This document shows positions 31,499 through 44,000 of a stretch of DNA of 64,000 nucleotides, one piece after another. The stretch comes from Mortierella alpina (lineage: Eukaryota > Mortierellomycota > Mortierellomycetes > Mortierellales > Mortierellaceae). Position numbers and translations under genes: made by a program. The notes beneath the pieces are model-generated. The model saw nothing but the letters and a program-made list of their open reading frames with translations. It made no database searches and was not told the origin of the DNA. The first letter of the stretch is position 1, and every line of letters starts with the position of its first letter. The stretch is taken from contig JANATF010000011.1 of the NCBI GenBank assembly GCA_029449245.1, positions 682,001-746,000 of the forward strand, in the 5' to 3' direction.

Positions 31499-34400
31499 CT
31501 AATCCGTAATCTTGCCCTCGATGTAGTCATTAAAGTTGAAGTTGGTAGGCGGCACCGCAAACGGGTCTTCAAGGAGATCCGCCGCCGTCGGCCGCTGGTT
31601 CGCATCCGTGATGAAGCACCGTGCCAGGAACCGCTGTCCCTCCTCGCAGATGGTCTCAGGAATCGGCGGATGCGCGCTGCTACTTCCGATTGTAAACAGC
31701 GCCTGTTGGGGCGCATACCCTTTCCACGGCTGCTGTCCCGTAAACATCTCCAGCACCAGGCATCCAAAGCTCCAAATGTCCACCTTGGCTCCATACGCCT
31801 TGGACGTCACCATCTCGGGGGCCATCCTACATAGATCACAATTTGAAGAGAGAGAGAGAGAGATAGCGCGAGAGAGACGAAATAAAAAAGAAAAAATGGG
31901 TCGTTAGCTAGAGTTCAAATGACGATGAAGCAAGTGCGCCTGAATGGGCTTGGAACCCCCTATCCTTACCAAAATACAGATCCTTGCAGCGAACCAACAT
32001 TCTCGTCGTAGCCTCCCTGACTCTGGGCATTCTTCTTGGAAATTCCGAAATCCGAGATTTTACAGATACCTTGCTCGTCCACCAGCACATTGGCCGCTTT
32101 GATGTCCTAAAAAATATGCAGCACAACGAGGTCACAGAGGGTCAGAATGAAGGTCAAAGTCGATGCAAAAAGGCATCTATGCAATCATAAAAATAAAAAT
32201 AGAAAAGAAATTGGAGAAAAATGCCCTTACTCTGTGCACAATCTTCTTGCTGTGAATGTACTCCAGCCCGAGCAAGATCTGTCGCGTAAACGATCGGATC
32301 ACAGCCTCGGGGAACGGTCCACTGCGCTTCAGACACGACTCGATCGATCCACCCGAGACATACTCCAAAAAGATGTTAGCCGTCTCCTCATTTTGTGCAA
32401 ACCCAAGATACTGCACAATGTTCTCATGATCCAAATCCTTGAGGACCTCCATCTCCGAGAACAACGCCTCGACGGATGTCTTGAGCCGGTCACAGTTCCG
32501 TTCCGAAAGTGTTTGTGGGAGATCCACTTGCTTGATCGCAATCATCTCGCACGTATCCAAATTGAAGGCGTGAAACACCTTGCCAAAGGACCCGCGTCCA
32601 ATAAGTCCACCTTTAAGATACTGAAAGGTCTTGATCGTCCCGCTCTGAGGATGTTGATAGATCCCTTGCTGAGACTGGTCCATGACCTTGCCAGATTCAA
32701 CCTGCACCACCCTCTGCTGAGGAGGCAGCTGTTGTGGCTGTTGTTGCTGTTGCTGCTGCTGATACTGCTGGCTGGTTGGCAAATTGTCTTGGGATCCAAC
32801 GTATGAACCTGCTACTGCTGCCAGATCCTCTAAAGGCTCCTCGGGCAAGATATGGTGTTCCTGTGCGGCTTCCTTAACAAACTCTGCAATCGATGACCGA
32901 GTCACAACAGCAGGCGAACCCGCAACGGGAGACAACTCATCCTCGTACTCATGCATACCCAAGCCGAGTGACGGGGCCGTGGTGTTTGTAGGCATCACCT
33001 CTGCTAGACGACTACCCCACATTTTAGTGGATTTCCTTCGCACAACCTTTGATCCAGAGTACTGCCGCGAGAACCGGTCCTTGGCTTCCTGAGCCACAAT
33101 CCTGATAGACTTTTTGTGCACAATGCTGCCACGGTGTCCCTGTCCCGAAACAGCCGTCGAGGGCTGTCCACCAGGAGGAGATACAGAGCCGTGGCTCGAG
33201 GACATGGTCGAGTTGGATCCCCAGCCGTCCGTGATAGCCGGACTGACCCCTTGACTCTTGAGCGCATTGGAAGATCCATGAGACGAACTGGGTGTGCCCA
33301 GAATCGTCTGTGCAGTCACCATGGGCGACCCGCCATGCGGTGTCGGGGGGTGAAGTTCAATAATGGGATGGTCCAGGTCATGGTCCTGGAAGAACCGACC
33401 AAAGTTCTCCAGTAAAAAGTCCAGTGGTGGTCTCTCTCCCCAGAAATTCTCCGACTCGTCATCTTCGTCTTCCTGATTGTTCATCACATGCATCTCTGCG
33501 TTGGGGAGATCACGCCCATCCATGGAACGTGGGGAGCCTAGATTTGAGTGCGAGGAACCATATTTGGCCACCTGTTGGAACGAGCTCCGCTTCGCCGCGC
33601 CAGCGCTTAAAGGCGACGCAGGCAGTCCGCTGCTGTTCACGCTTCCGATGTAGTTGTGAGAGCTCACCATGGGAACGTCTCCAAATCCCGGATGGTTGGC
33701 TTTGTTCATCTCGTAGTAGTTCGCATTTGGACTTGAGCTATCGTGGCTTTGCGCCATGCGGTCTCGAGGAGGTCGGTAGTTCAGTGAGCCACCAGGTGAG
33801 GCAGAACGGTCGCTGCTCCGAAGGTGGTGGTTGACGAGCTTGCCATCCTGATCCGTGTTGCTTCCAATCACCAGCGAGAGGTTTGGGTTCCTGGCGAGCA
33901 TGCGCTTGCCACTGAGAGGCGAGTAGTTCATAGTGCCATCTCCTCCAGGCGAATTAGCGCTTGGTTTGTGCATTCTGCCCAATGAGGTGTTGACCACCGG
34001 TCCAAAGCGAGGAGATGTCCTTGCGCTATTATTGCCAACATTGCCGACAGAAGAGACGCGGTCTTCTTGATAATGAGGGTGGGCGGGATTGTTTTGGACA
34101 TAGTTGTACATCTGCTGCTGGTATGATCCATAAGGCGACGAGTTCATTGGATTGTTGCTGCCTTGTTGAGGTTGACGTCCTGTAGTGTGCGGGTGTTTCG
34201 AGTCTGGGTAAGGCTGATGCGGATGAACCGAGTTCCACAAGTCATCGGGTGGCACAAACGTTAAATAAGGGTCCGGCTGGTATAAATGATGATTTGAATC
34301 ATTGGTTCGCTCACGGGGGTGATATCCCCCAGTGTCCTGTGCAGCCATGGGGATAGGGAACGGCGAGTTGCGTCCATGCGTATTATAGACGTGATGTGGC

Positions 34401-37071
34401 TGCTGCTGCTGCTGCTGCTGTTGTTGTTGATGCGGATGCGGATGTGGATGCTGCTGCGTCGATGCTCCTGGGTGACGCTTCGGATTAAGAATGTCCATGT
34501 CGGGTGGGAGAATTAGGGGCATGATAGGAGTGACCAAGAACTTGACCGAGCCTTTGTTGTCAGTAGTTAGAACCAGATCCATGAGCTCCTGTTCGCTCAA
34601 AGGCGGTCCTCGGCCAGACGGGTCCTCTAATACAGCTAAACACAAAGGTTGTGTACAGCGGAACCGAACCACTATTAGCATCAGGCTACCTGCAATGGCC
34701 AAGTACACCCATGCTGCGACACAGCGTCAGCGACAACAGTGATCAAAACAACTTACGACTGCCCAGCTCCGTGGTCTCAAAGATCCCGTACTTGTTCTTC
34801 TCTGCGAGAATGCGCATTCTCGAGAATATTCGCTCCTTCAGCATGACGGCATTATCTATTGCTGTGACATCCACGTACTTGAAATTCTCGTTGTCCAAAG
34901 TAACCTGGATACTCTTTGGCTAAGTAGGATATGGATATCATTAGCGATTGTAAAAATAAACACCCACACATCTCCATCCGTAGTCAGAGTACACACTGTG
35001 ATGCCCACCTTGGATGGGACCACTGCAGAGGCTGGGGGGTATTGGATGACATCGGCACTGCTATGGTTACGCTTGTGGCTGGGCCGCCTGCCGAACCCCA
35101 AGGTACCGCCCACCACGGTTGCATCAGTGAGCGTACTTGATTGCGATGAAATGTCATAAGGATGTCGCTGTCCATTCATCGGGCTATTTGTGCGTGAGTC
35201 GCTCAGGATCTGGGTCTGAATATGTGGTACGGACGGGTTATTCCTCCTCTCGTTCAATGAGGGGCCATTCCTTGCGGCTGCAGGCACATCTTTGGTCGCC
35301 ATAGCATACTCCTGGGCTCGGCTAGGATAGGGGTAGTTGTACCCACCAGGAGACGGCGGGGAAACGGGGGACATGCCTCTGCCAGACTGAGGCACATTCA
35401 ATCCATGAGCAGCAGAGTATTCCCGCGAACTGCCTCTTGGTACGATTTGTGGAGGCACATTGAGGTTGGCGCGATAATTGTTGGCCGCATAGGCGATAGA
35501 GGATCCCCTGGGAGCAATGTTTGGCGGCTTCTGGCTATACTCTGCAGTTTCAATGACGACTTGTGCTGGCGCCCGTCCTGGCAACTGTCGCAGATCCGGA
35601 TCGCTCATTGGCCGCGGAGAGTTGTTCTGGCGGGTGGGGGCCGAAAACAACTCTGGCGGTACTCCTGGTTCGTCTTCCAAAGGCTCCAGGGCATCAATCG
35701 ATGGTCGAGACTGGTTGAAGGTCGGCTGCAAGGCCACCGGTGTAGCTGATGCTGATGCCGATCCCGACCCTGGTGTTTCCTCTGCTGACAACCTATTCAT
35801 TCTCGAGCTTTGTGGATCTTGCTCATTGGAGCTACGGATGGTGTTGATCTCAAGAGGCAAGCCGTGGGCGACGCTAACATTGCTGCTGCTGTTGTTACAG
35901 ACCATGTACGGCGACTGCGCTGTTGAGCATGGGGACATGACGACAGGCCGTGAGCCAGAGCCAAGGCGCGTGAGGACGGGTGAGGTTGAGGTGGGCGGAG
36001 GCGTGTGGATGTTATCGGGTCCAATGGACGAAACAGAGGCCGAGGTCTTTGTGCCCTCGACCGCATCCTTGATCTCGAGGAGCAGTTTCCGCCGCTGGTA
36101 GTACGAGCTGTTCGGGTCGAGCGACTTGAGCGTGGGGTTCGTTAGCCCGACAAAGGCCTTGCCTTGGATCTTATTCTCTGTAAACGAGTAGAACGAAGAC
36201 AATGTAGGCTAGTGTGAGCACTCTGCATCTGCACGCGGCGCATTGTCGCTGGCTGTGTGAAGCTGCTGCTTCTCCACGGTGTCATTGTGTGTCCCATCAC
36301 GGATGGATCCGTCTCCGTCTTCATGTTCATATTACCGACAAAGAGGGGCTCTAGATAGGCATACGGCGCCTTTGCCCTGAGCCACTGCACCACCCTGTCC
36401 ATAGTCCAGTCTCCTGCAGTCACCCCGTCCTGATGGGATGTTAGACTTAGCGTGCTGACATTGGCCTACGCATGGTATGAAAAAAGAGGCGAATAAGCGT
36501 GTGAGAAGCCTAGACAGATACAATGCAGGCACAGCACAACGAGGCTGGTTCATTGCCCTACCCGAACCCCTGCTACAGCGACGGAGCCGTCTCGATCTGC
36601 TGTTGGACTAGAGAGTGATGCTGAGGCAGTGGCGGAGGGGGTGGCCGATGTTGCTGTCGATATGCTGGCAGACAAAGCGGACACTGCAGAGGCCGAGGTG
36701 GACGCAGAGGCAGTGGCATCTTTGGGCACAGGCGGGTAATATGTCGAGGCGGATGCCTGTGGCAGTGGAGGCATGGGCTTGTTCAGGCCTGTGGTGGTGA
36801 TGGGCGGCGGAGGTGGAGGCGGCTGTGGCGGTGAAGACTGCTGAAAGGTGGTGGGCGATGTGGGCCGCAGCGGCTGTAGATGGAGCTGTGTCTGGGAGAG
36901 AGAGGCCTGGGGTGGTGGGGTGTTGATGACATTGTGCAGCAGTTGCCGTGGACGGGTGGATGGAGGCGTGAAGGAGCTCTGAGGCGTGGGCGGTGTGAGC
37001 TGCGCTGGTGTGGAGATGGGCGGCTGCGATCCCTGCTGCTGCAGCTGCTGCGGGTTGGCAGCTATGCTCAT
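31499..37071 (-). CDS. BCK1: MAPK kinase kinase, Bck1/Mkh1 type (cell-wall-integrity pathway)
   Basis: Seven exons (37071-36562, 36429-36336, 36177-35009, 34919-34757, 34635-32231, 32106-31970, 31826-31499) give 1,601 aa. The start is the ATG before SIAANPQQLQQQ; an in-frame upstream ATG at 37314 lies in a pyrimidine-rich leader and is less likely. In order: a Pro/Ser-rich N-terminus, a SAM-like domain (about 171-245; DWTMDRVVQWLRAKAPYAYL), long disordered sequence, an RA-like domain (about 592-646; KSIQVTLDNENFKYVDV), poly-Gln and His/Gln tracts, then the kinase domain (about 1320-1595). Kinase landmarks are GRGSFGKVF, Lys1347 in IAIK, HRD with Asp1448, DFG with Asp1466, and GSVFWMAPEMV. The last stretch, STVEAL-like TSVEALFSEMEVLKDLDHEN, and the tail FNFNDY match Bck1. 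It should activate a MKK1/2-type kinase below Pkc1. Confidence 0.92.
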
Positions 37072-38706
37072 GGTAGCAAGGAAGACGAAGGAAGGATTGA
37101 AGGACGGAAGGAGAGAAGGAGGGAGGGTGTGGAGGTACAAAGGAGTGTGACAGAGAGTGTGACGGAGAGTGTGAAAAAGTGTGAAAAAGAGTGAAAAGAG
37201 TGTGAAAAGTGGCAACGGGCTGAGCTGGAGTGGAGTGGAGTGGAGCTGATTGGCAACCGCTGAGAGGCAGCAGGGCGATGGAGTGCGCGTTTGCTCAGTC
37301 GCACTCGTGCGCACAGGCTAATCAGGGGAGAGGAGTGGGTGAGAGTGGGCAAGAGTGGGCGATGGAGCGGCAGGCAGCAGGGATCACTTTGCCTAGAAGG
37401 AAACAGAGAAAGGACGGCAGAGAGAGAGAGAGCCGATGAGGGATCGGGATGGCATGAAAGGATGACAAAAAGGACAAAGGGCAAGCAAGGCATCGCCAGG
37501 TGTGACAGGCTTTGCACAGATCACAGTGAACACAACAACGTGATGACCGGAAGGTGAGAACACACTGAGCCAGAGCTTTCACTGCCTCATAGTGTGTCGG
37601 AGGATAAAAGATGGATCTATACAGCAAGCAGCAGGAGAGTAGGTTCTCCATGAGGACCCCGCACACTTCGTCATTTAAAAAGAAAAGCAAAGGCTATATG
37701 GGAGGCTCCCGGCGGCCAACAAAAATACTACCACGTTCTGCTGCTGCTCAACTATGAATCCAAGGCACTCCCAGCCCCAACTGCAGTACAGCACAGTAGG
37801 CTGGTTGATATAGGTTCGGGCTACTAGGCAATATCTGCACTGTTATTTAAAGAGGAAAGAAGGAAGGAAGGAACGTACGTCTTGTTGGCGATCAACCCTG
37901 GTGCTATGTGGCTAGGCAGGCTGCCACTTCCCTTGTGCCTCTATGAGTAAGAAAGAGAGTTAAAGTCAAGAACAAAGAGTATCAGAATAAAGTCCGCGCA
38001 AGGCAAACTGCTCCTGCAGGAGACAGACTCTTCGCCAGCTGGGCAGAGAAGCGGCCAGCTGCCCAGGGTGCACCACGAGTGGGTTCGCACCCCTGTTTTT
38101 TATAGTGGTTTGCTCCACTAGTGGGCGCTCCCTTTGGCTTGGCGTGCTTGGGCCATCAAGGCTGCCTGCGGGATAATTCAGTGGGGTCCGGGTAAACATC
38201 TACTAGAGGGTGCCCGCGTGGCGTACTAGCTGGATACTTCTATTCTATGTGCCCTCGAGCACAGCGTTCCATGTATCAATGGTCGCGGCGTACCACATGT
38301 TGCTGCAGTATACTAGACTCTGCAACCTATCGCTCTCTATTATTGTTCACCAAAATGACCACCTTCATACAAAGTACCGCCAAGTACAACGTTCGCTTGC
38401 GCCGGTGTTCTTGTTATGCTCATGATATCCAAGTTACTTTTTCTTCCTTGTGGAACGTTGCTAAATCAAAATCTCATCAGGAGTATAGATTGATACTCAA
38501 GTCCTCTCACACGGTTTCGTCTAACTCATTCTCATCATCCAAGATCTTATACCCTTCGTCGCTCCTTTAAAGTGAACGCTAGTTAATACTGCTAGCTTCA
38601 GCTTCAACTGTAATTTTAGCGATGACTGAGAGGTAAAGGCGTTTTGTTTACTATAGGGAAACTGAAGACAGGACACGACAAAAGTTGCTCATGTTCGTAT
38701 GATACA
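37072..38706. other. Upstream region of the MAPKKK gene
   Basis: About 1.6 kb. The first 500 bases are purine-rich on the plus strand (GAGTGTGA and GGAAGGAG repeats at 37080-37210), that is a pyrimidine-rich leader for the minus-strand gene. A minus-strand open frame at 37068-37517 follows that tract and is low complexity. No further gene recognised. Confidence 0.45.
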
Positions 38707-39154
38707 AATTGACAGGCGATCTCAGACTTTGCCATCTTAGTCCCTACCTTAGCCTTGCTCTCCATGGCTTTACCTTTCTTCACCCTGACCTGCTCGGCCT
38801 TGGGCGCACCCTGGCGCTTCAGTCGCATAACATAAGCTTCACTCTGCTTGGCTTTGCTCTCCGTCACCAATGCAATATCACGCCGCCTAGCTCGACCTTG
38901 GCCTGTGCCTCCTGTATGCTATTGTTTTCTAATTGACAGGCGATCTCAGACTTTGCCATCTTAGTCCCTACCTTAGCCTTGCTCTCCATGGCTTTACCTT
39001 TCTTCACCCTGACCTGCTCGGCCTTGTGCGCACCCTGGCGCTTCAGTCGCATAACATAAGCTTCACTCTGCTTGGCTTTGCTCTCCGTCACCAATGCAAT
39101 ATCACGCCGCCTAGCTCGACCTTGGCCTGTGCCTCCTGTATGCTATTGTTTTCT
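38707..39154. repeat. 224-bp direct tandem duplication
   Basis: Two head-to-tail copies, 38707-38930 and 38931-39154, differ at one base that I can see (ttgGgcgc versus ttgTgcgc near 38800 and 39024). Each copy holds a minus-strand lysine-rich frame beginning MVTESKAKQSEAYVMRL, but the 224-bp period is not a multiple of three, so the frame is not continued through both. The near-identity points to a recent event or an assembly artefact. Confidence 0.9.
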
Positions 39155-39670
39155 AATGTTCCTGGGAGCATGATGGGAGTGGCTTTTTGCATGAACTTCG
39201 GCTAAAGGATGAGTATGGTTGGACCAAAAGACGCCTCATGGATCTGCATCACGTATCTTGACGTTTGTTTTCAAAATATGTCATGTCGTGGGCACATGGA
39301 GAAGTAAACGGCACGACTGGGGAATGAGAAGACAGGGATTTTATTACAAGGGAGGGGCTTCTCTGACCCCTGGGAACCGGTCTCCTGGTGGCTGCTATTT
39401 AACTATACCAATTGTATTTAGTTAAATCTGTAGCAGAAAGGTCCTGTCTCTGCCTCTGTGGTTCTCTGGGGGTTAGAAGTAACATATTGACCACTCCGAG
39501 TTATAGTACAGTCCTATGTAGTTTCAATGGATCAATTCCTAATATACATGAGCTGTAATATCCATTTTCAGAAACGAACCGCAGGCTATGAGAGTCAAGA
39601 AGATGAAGAGCTATAGGGTATCTTGTCTGAGGCAGGACTCTGACATTATATAATGTAGCGGCGCGACAGG
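39155..39670. other. Non-coding spacer
   Basis: AT-rich sequence with only short random frames on both strands; nothing recognised. Confidence 0.4.
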
Positions 39671-39939
39671 TATTGTGCATTTCAAAAAAAATTGATAAGG
39701 TTTGCCTCAAAATGGCGGATAGCCATTTTATAATTCCCTTTCTTTTCATTCAATGAACGGTTTTGATGTACATCTTGGAATTTAGCTGAGGTCTTCGCAA
39801 CGATAACCTTCAGGCTGAGCTATTCCTCGCAGTTCTTGTGATTTTTTTTTCACAAATTCTCGATGAATAGCGACCTCAGCATTTTTATCCGACGTTTAAC
39901 GGCCCGAATTTTTATCATTTTTTTTTGAAATGCACAATA
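39671..39939. mobile_element. MITE-like element with TA target sites
   Basis: A 269-bp segment bounded by inverted repeats of about 26 bp: TATTGTGCATTTCAAAAAAA at 39671 and its reverse complement ending at 39939, with one or two differences further in. A TA dinucleotide sits at each outer edge, as expected for a Tc1/mariner-type TA target duplication. It has no coding capacity. Its end (TTGTGCATTTCA) resembles the ends of the larger element at 46727-52463 (TTGTGCCTTTCA). Confidence 0.65.
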
Positions 39940-40560
39940 GCTGTAGACACTTAAATGATGACTTAGGAGGTGTATATCGTAGACTGAATTTGACGGAGCA
40001 GGATTTGATGGATCAGGATCAGAAGATGGAATGGATATGAACGGGCAGTCGTCAAAATGGACAGTAAACGTTTTTTTTTCCTGCTTTCCAGATTTTCCAG
40101 ACCCCAGCAGGTTACCTGATCCACTAAGACCCTTGTATCTGGTTCCTCCAGAACAGAAGGGCGAGGTTGGATTTTGCGGCTGTTCTACTGCTACTTTGTC
40201 GATTAGGCATGGAAAGAACATCCCGACAATGGATCAACAGCTGCCATGCCTGTGGGTATCTACCAATGAGATATAGCAAATCGACATGTCCAGCTCAGTG
40301 GAGGTCTAGATCTTTCAATTGTAGAAGACTGGTACGCTGCTCCTAAACATCCGCACCGGCCATTCCTTCTCCACACCGCCTTGATCTATGGGATGTTTCT
40401 CCTTTCTTTGTTCTCTGACCCCCCCCCCCGAACCATTTTTCTGTATCCCTATTCGTTCTCTTTCCTCCCGTCTGCCATTGAATCACCCATAAGACTTGGT
40501 ATACTGTAATGCCCCTTGTCGGCAGCATGCCCTTTGATATTTTCTGTCTTCCTTCTCTAC
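39940..40560. other. Non-coding spacer
   Basis: About 620 bases between the MITE and the 12-nt repeat, with a C11 run at about 40419-40429. Frames on both strands are short and unrecognised. Confidence 0.35.
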
Positions 40561-40644
40561 TTGCCCTTGAACTTGCCCTTGAACTTGTCCTTGAACTTCT
40601 CCTTGACCTTGCCCTTGAACTTGCCCTTGAACTTGCCCTTGACG
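40561..40644. repeat. Seven-copy 12-nt tandem repeat
   Basis: Seven units of the type ttgcccttgaac, two or three of them with substitutions. On the minus strand it falls in an open frame (40343-40750) as RASSRASS-type Arg/Ser repeats, and on the plus strand as LALE repeats. The frame has no other protein features, so I treat the tract as a minisatellite and not as part of a gene. Confidence 0.8.
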
Positions 40645-41052
40645 TTCTCAGTCCTGGTCTAAAAGGGAATGGCGCCCCAAAAAAATTTTCTCCCTCCATG
40701 CACAGATGACAGCACCTCCCACCCTCTTCACGCATATAAAGAAGTCGCACCTACCCAACGCCCTGCACCGACACACATCTGATCCTGCTTCGATTCGCAA
40801 TAGCTCTCACAACGCCCGCTGTAATGTAAAGCCTTCTGTACAGTCGACTCTCTATAAAGGAAATGGATAAAGTTAACGTTTGACACACGTCTCAGAGACA
40901 TTGCACAACACATAGCGACACTTGCCTTATCTACTTTTGAAGGTAGACGAAGGAGGACCGTCTGCAACAAGGCAAAGTGTCAGAACCATAGCCTACACAG
41001 CTGATTTCAAGCAAACAGAGCATGCAGCTTCAATGTCACTTACAAATTTGTT

Positions 41053-41070
41053 ATGGGGTTTCGACCCCAT
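41053..41070 (-). other. Stem-loop just past the XPG-Fanzor stop codon
   Basis: ATGGGG and CCCCAT form a perfect 6-bp stem around a 6-nt loop, 7 nt downstream of the stop codon of the minus-strand XPG-Fanzor gene. In TnpB and Fanzor systems the guide (omega) RNA comes from the 3' end of the gene and its flank, so this hairpin is a candidate structural element of such an RNA. A role in mRNA 3'-end structure is equally possible. Confidence 0.3.
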
Positions 41071-41077
41071 TGAATGT

Positions 41078-44000
41078 TTACTGCTGGCGAGGAACCTTGG
41101 GCGATCCCGCGTCTTCCAGCACATCCCCTGCAGGCCTCTTGCTCCTTCCAAGCCTCTCCTTCCCTTGGTGGAGAGCTGAAAACGTACAGTGCGGCGGAGG
41201 TTGATCCTCAAGTAGCGGAAGACAGTCCATGCGCAGTGGTGGCGGTGGGAAAGACACTGGTCTCGGCGCTGGCATGAACTTTGAAGGGCGCTCTTGCCTT
41301 TCCAGCTGTGCTTGGCAAATCCGGCCAATGTTCTCGCTACCCACCGCGTCTCGGTCAAAGTGCATTCGACAAGTAGGACAGTAGCGAGAGCGAGTCCGTC
41401 CGACGTTGCGCAGGAAAGTGTTACACGCTGGTCGGGGACACTTGGCCGAGGTAAAATATTCGTGACAGCCAACCACTGGGTATCCCAAACCCTTCAACTA
41501 AGAGGTGAACAACGAATGCAAAAAATAGATGTGTTGGAAACCTGTGGTATGATGCTGCGGTCTGCACACTCAAAATATGTTCTCACCTTCTTGACCAGCC
41601 TTGCCTCCAGTACCGAATGCTTTGATGGCATCCCAGTTTGACTGTTGAATGTTGCGAGACCAACACAGAGCACGACTGGCTGCCCATCTGAATCGTACTT
41701 GTTGCTCTCGTTCTGCCCGACCATTCTCAGGATGCCTTTGATGGCTAGGTCAATACAACTGACTTGTGCTTGTCGCGACGCCCAGCTCTTTTTCAAGAAC
41801 CAAGTTTCCTGGTAAAAAGTGACGATGCTGTCGAAAACAGATCGAATGGTGCCGGTGCTAGCGCTGCTGGTGCTGTTTGCGGTAGTGCTGGCGCCGGTCA
41901 TGTACGTGAAGTACTGAGCAAGTGTTGCGCGTGAGAAAGGAGGGATACTTGATTCCAGATCCTGAATGCCTGTCACCTCTTTCCTGGACTCAAGCAGTCG
42001 CCTGAATTTGACGTAAGGGGCCGACAGGAACTTCCTTGTTATCTTGACCACATGACGTTTCTGACCGTTGCGTGGGTCCAGCTTGGCGACGACGAGGGCG
42101 TTAATCTCCCCGGGGTCAGCACCTAGGACAATGGTGTCATTGGCGGGCGGGCAGTCCTCAGGCCTTTGGTACACAGTCTCCACATTCTGCAGCAACTTGG
42201 ACCTCTGCTTCCAATTCACTTGGCGCGCTGAAGTGCCCGGCCCTGAAACATGAGCCATGCTCGACGCTGCTGCTTCATGACGCAGCTGAGTGTTGGATGA
42301 ACCCTCCTCCATGTTGTCGTCGTCGTCGTCGTCGTCGAGAAACGGAGCCTGGATCGTGAGTTGCTGAACAGTATCGGTAATGTCATCTTGGTCGGACGTG
42401 TCGTCCTCCTCGCCTTGGCCCTCCAGCTCCCAGAACTCGACTCGAATATCGGTTCGACCTTTCCTTCGTTCCTCTCGGGCCGCTGTTGGACGATGATATT
42501 TTGTATCATAAGCCAACATGTTCAAAACATGGCCGTTTGTCACGACTGTCCCTTTCAGCTTGTAGTGAGTCGCAAGCTGGTCTTCCTGAAGGGAAGCGTG
42601 CCGGAATTGACCATGACCAAAGAGTTCGTTGATAAATAGTGCCTTGTGATGAAGCACGAACTCTTTAGCAGCTTTTTTGGTACTGCCCTCTTGTCCGAGC
42701 GCGCTGAGAATGTGCTGGGTGAAGGTTTTGGTGGCCGGATGTGCCCAAAAAATGTCAATGAGGGTTGACTCAGACAGACATATGAATCCTTGCTTGAGGG
42801 AAGCTTTGGGGAAATCGGCGTAGCTACCGGCCAGCCCATTCTTCTCAAAAAAGAATTCAATGTCGCTCTTGTCCTTGTCCTCGTTCTTTTCACCGAGCTA
42901 TGGATGTGGACAACTTTCTGTTAGGAAATGATGATAAACCACCCTCACTTTTCCGCAGCTGACAAAAAAAACTTACATCGGCATTGCGATAATGCGATCT
43001 CATTGATGCTTGAACCGACACCATGGACATGGCGGACATGTCTCGGAATGCCATCCCCTGCGTTCTAGCATCTGGCGCGGTCCTAGACTGGTGGTTGTTG
43101 AGAGGTGGCAGCTTGGTGGCACGACGAAAAAGATAGTATGCGAGGTCGGCCGCCTCACTTGCTTTTTGGGGTGTGGAGAACTCTTCCTCCTCTGTCTCCT
43201 TTATGACTCCGTAGTAGAGACGAGATGCCAAGGCGTAAATGAAGTCCTTGCTGTCGATTATCTCATCCAACAGTCTCCGTCTATCCGCTGCACTGGTGGG
43301 GATCCACGAGGCAACAGTGGCCCTCAACGGCGTTGTTGGTGCAGGTGTCCGAGATTCTGCGGAGGCTGATGATGCTGAAGCTACTGACGATGCCGAAAAT
43401 AATGATGAAGTTGAAGTCGCCGAAGATGCTGGTAATACTGATACTGATGCAAAGGATACCGAAGGTGCAGAGGGAGCCGAGGAGATAGGAGTAGATGCCG
43501 AAGGTGCGGGAGGCGCAGAACTAAAGGTAGTGCCGCAGCCATCCAAGATGGCAGTGATGTAGATAGCGCACGCCCAATATGCGTAGACCTGGACTAGATT
43601 GAGCAACTCCACTGCTGCCCTTAATTGCGAATGCATGCTGCTGACAGCGTCGCCGTGTCCCTGCTTCCTCAAACAGCCCGCAACAGATCCGATACACAGT
43701 GTTTTTGTCGGGTGTTTCCTGCGAAGGTCGCGGTCCTGTCTTGTTGCGTCTTTGACATTCCGCTTTGCATCCGTCTTGGGCTTGACCCTGGCTCGTCCTT
43801 CTCTTTTTTTCTTCTTAACCTCCTTCTTGGCCGCTGGCGGGCACTTCCGTTGTACCTGTGCCTGCTTGGGTAGCTCTTGGCTGCGAGGTTTTGCAGCGCT
43901 TATATCCTTGTAACGCGTACCGGCCAAGATCGACTCTTTTGATGCAAAAATTGGACGAAATTGGTTTCTGGTCGAACCACGAGCAACATAGAAGGAGGGC

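Noticed and set aside
37072-37314. N-terminal extension of the MAPKKK to the ATG at 37314
   Set aside because: The added 81 residues are Leu/Ser/Phe/Thr-rich readings of a pyrimidine-rich leader and unlike Bck1 N-termini; the start at 37071 is preferred.
38070-38100. tRNA T-arm-like sequence GGGTTCGCACCCC
   Set aside because: No acceptor, D or anticodon arms at the right spacing on either strand.
40561-40644. CRISPR-like array
   Set aside because: Units are contiguous 12-mers without spacers, and the same is true of the 40-nt repeats at 45371-45490; eukaryotic minisatellites.
40343-40750. 135-aa minus-strand frame with RASS repeats
   Set aside because: The only pattern is the 12-nt minisatellite; the remainder has no features and no codon bias.
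41051-41072. T-arm-like GGGGTTTCGACCCC as part of a tRNA
   Set aside because: No cloverleaf around it; retained only as a stem-loop beside the XPG-Fanzor stop codon.
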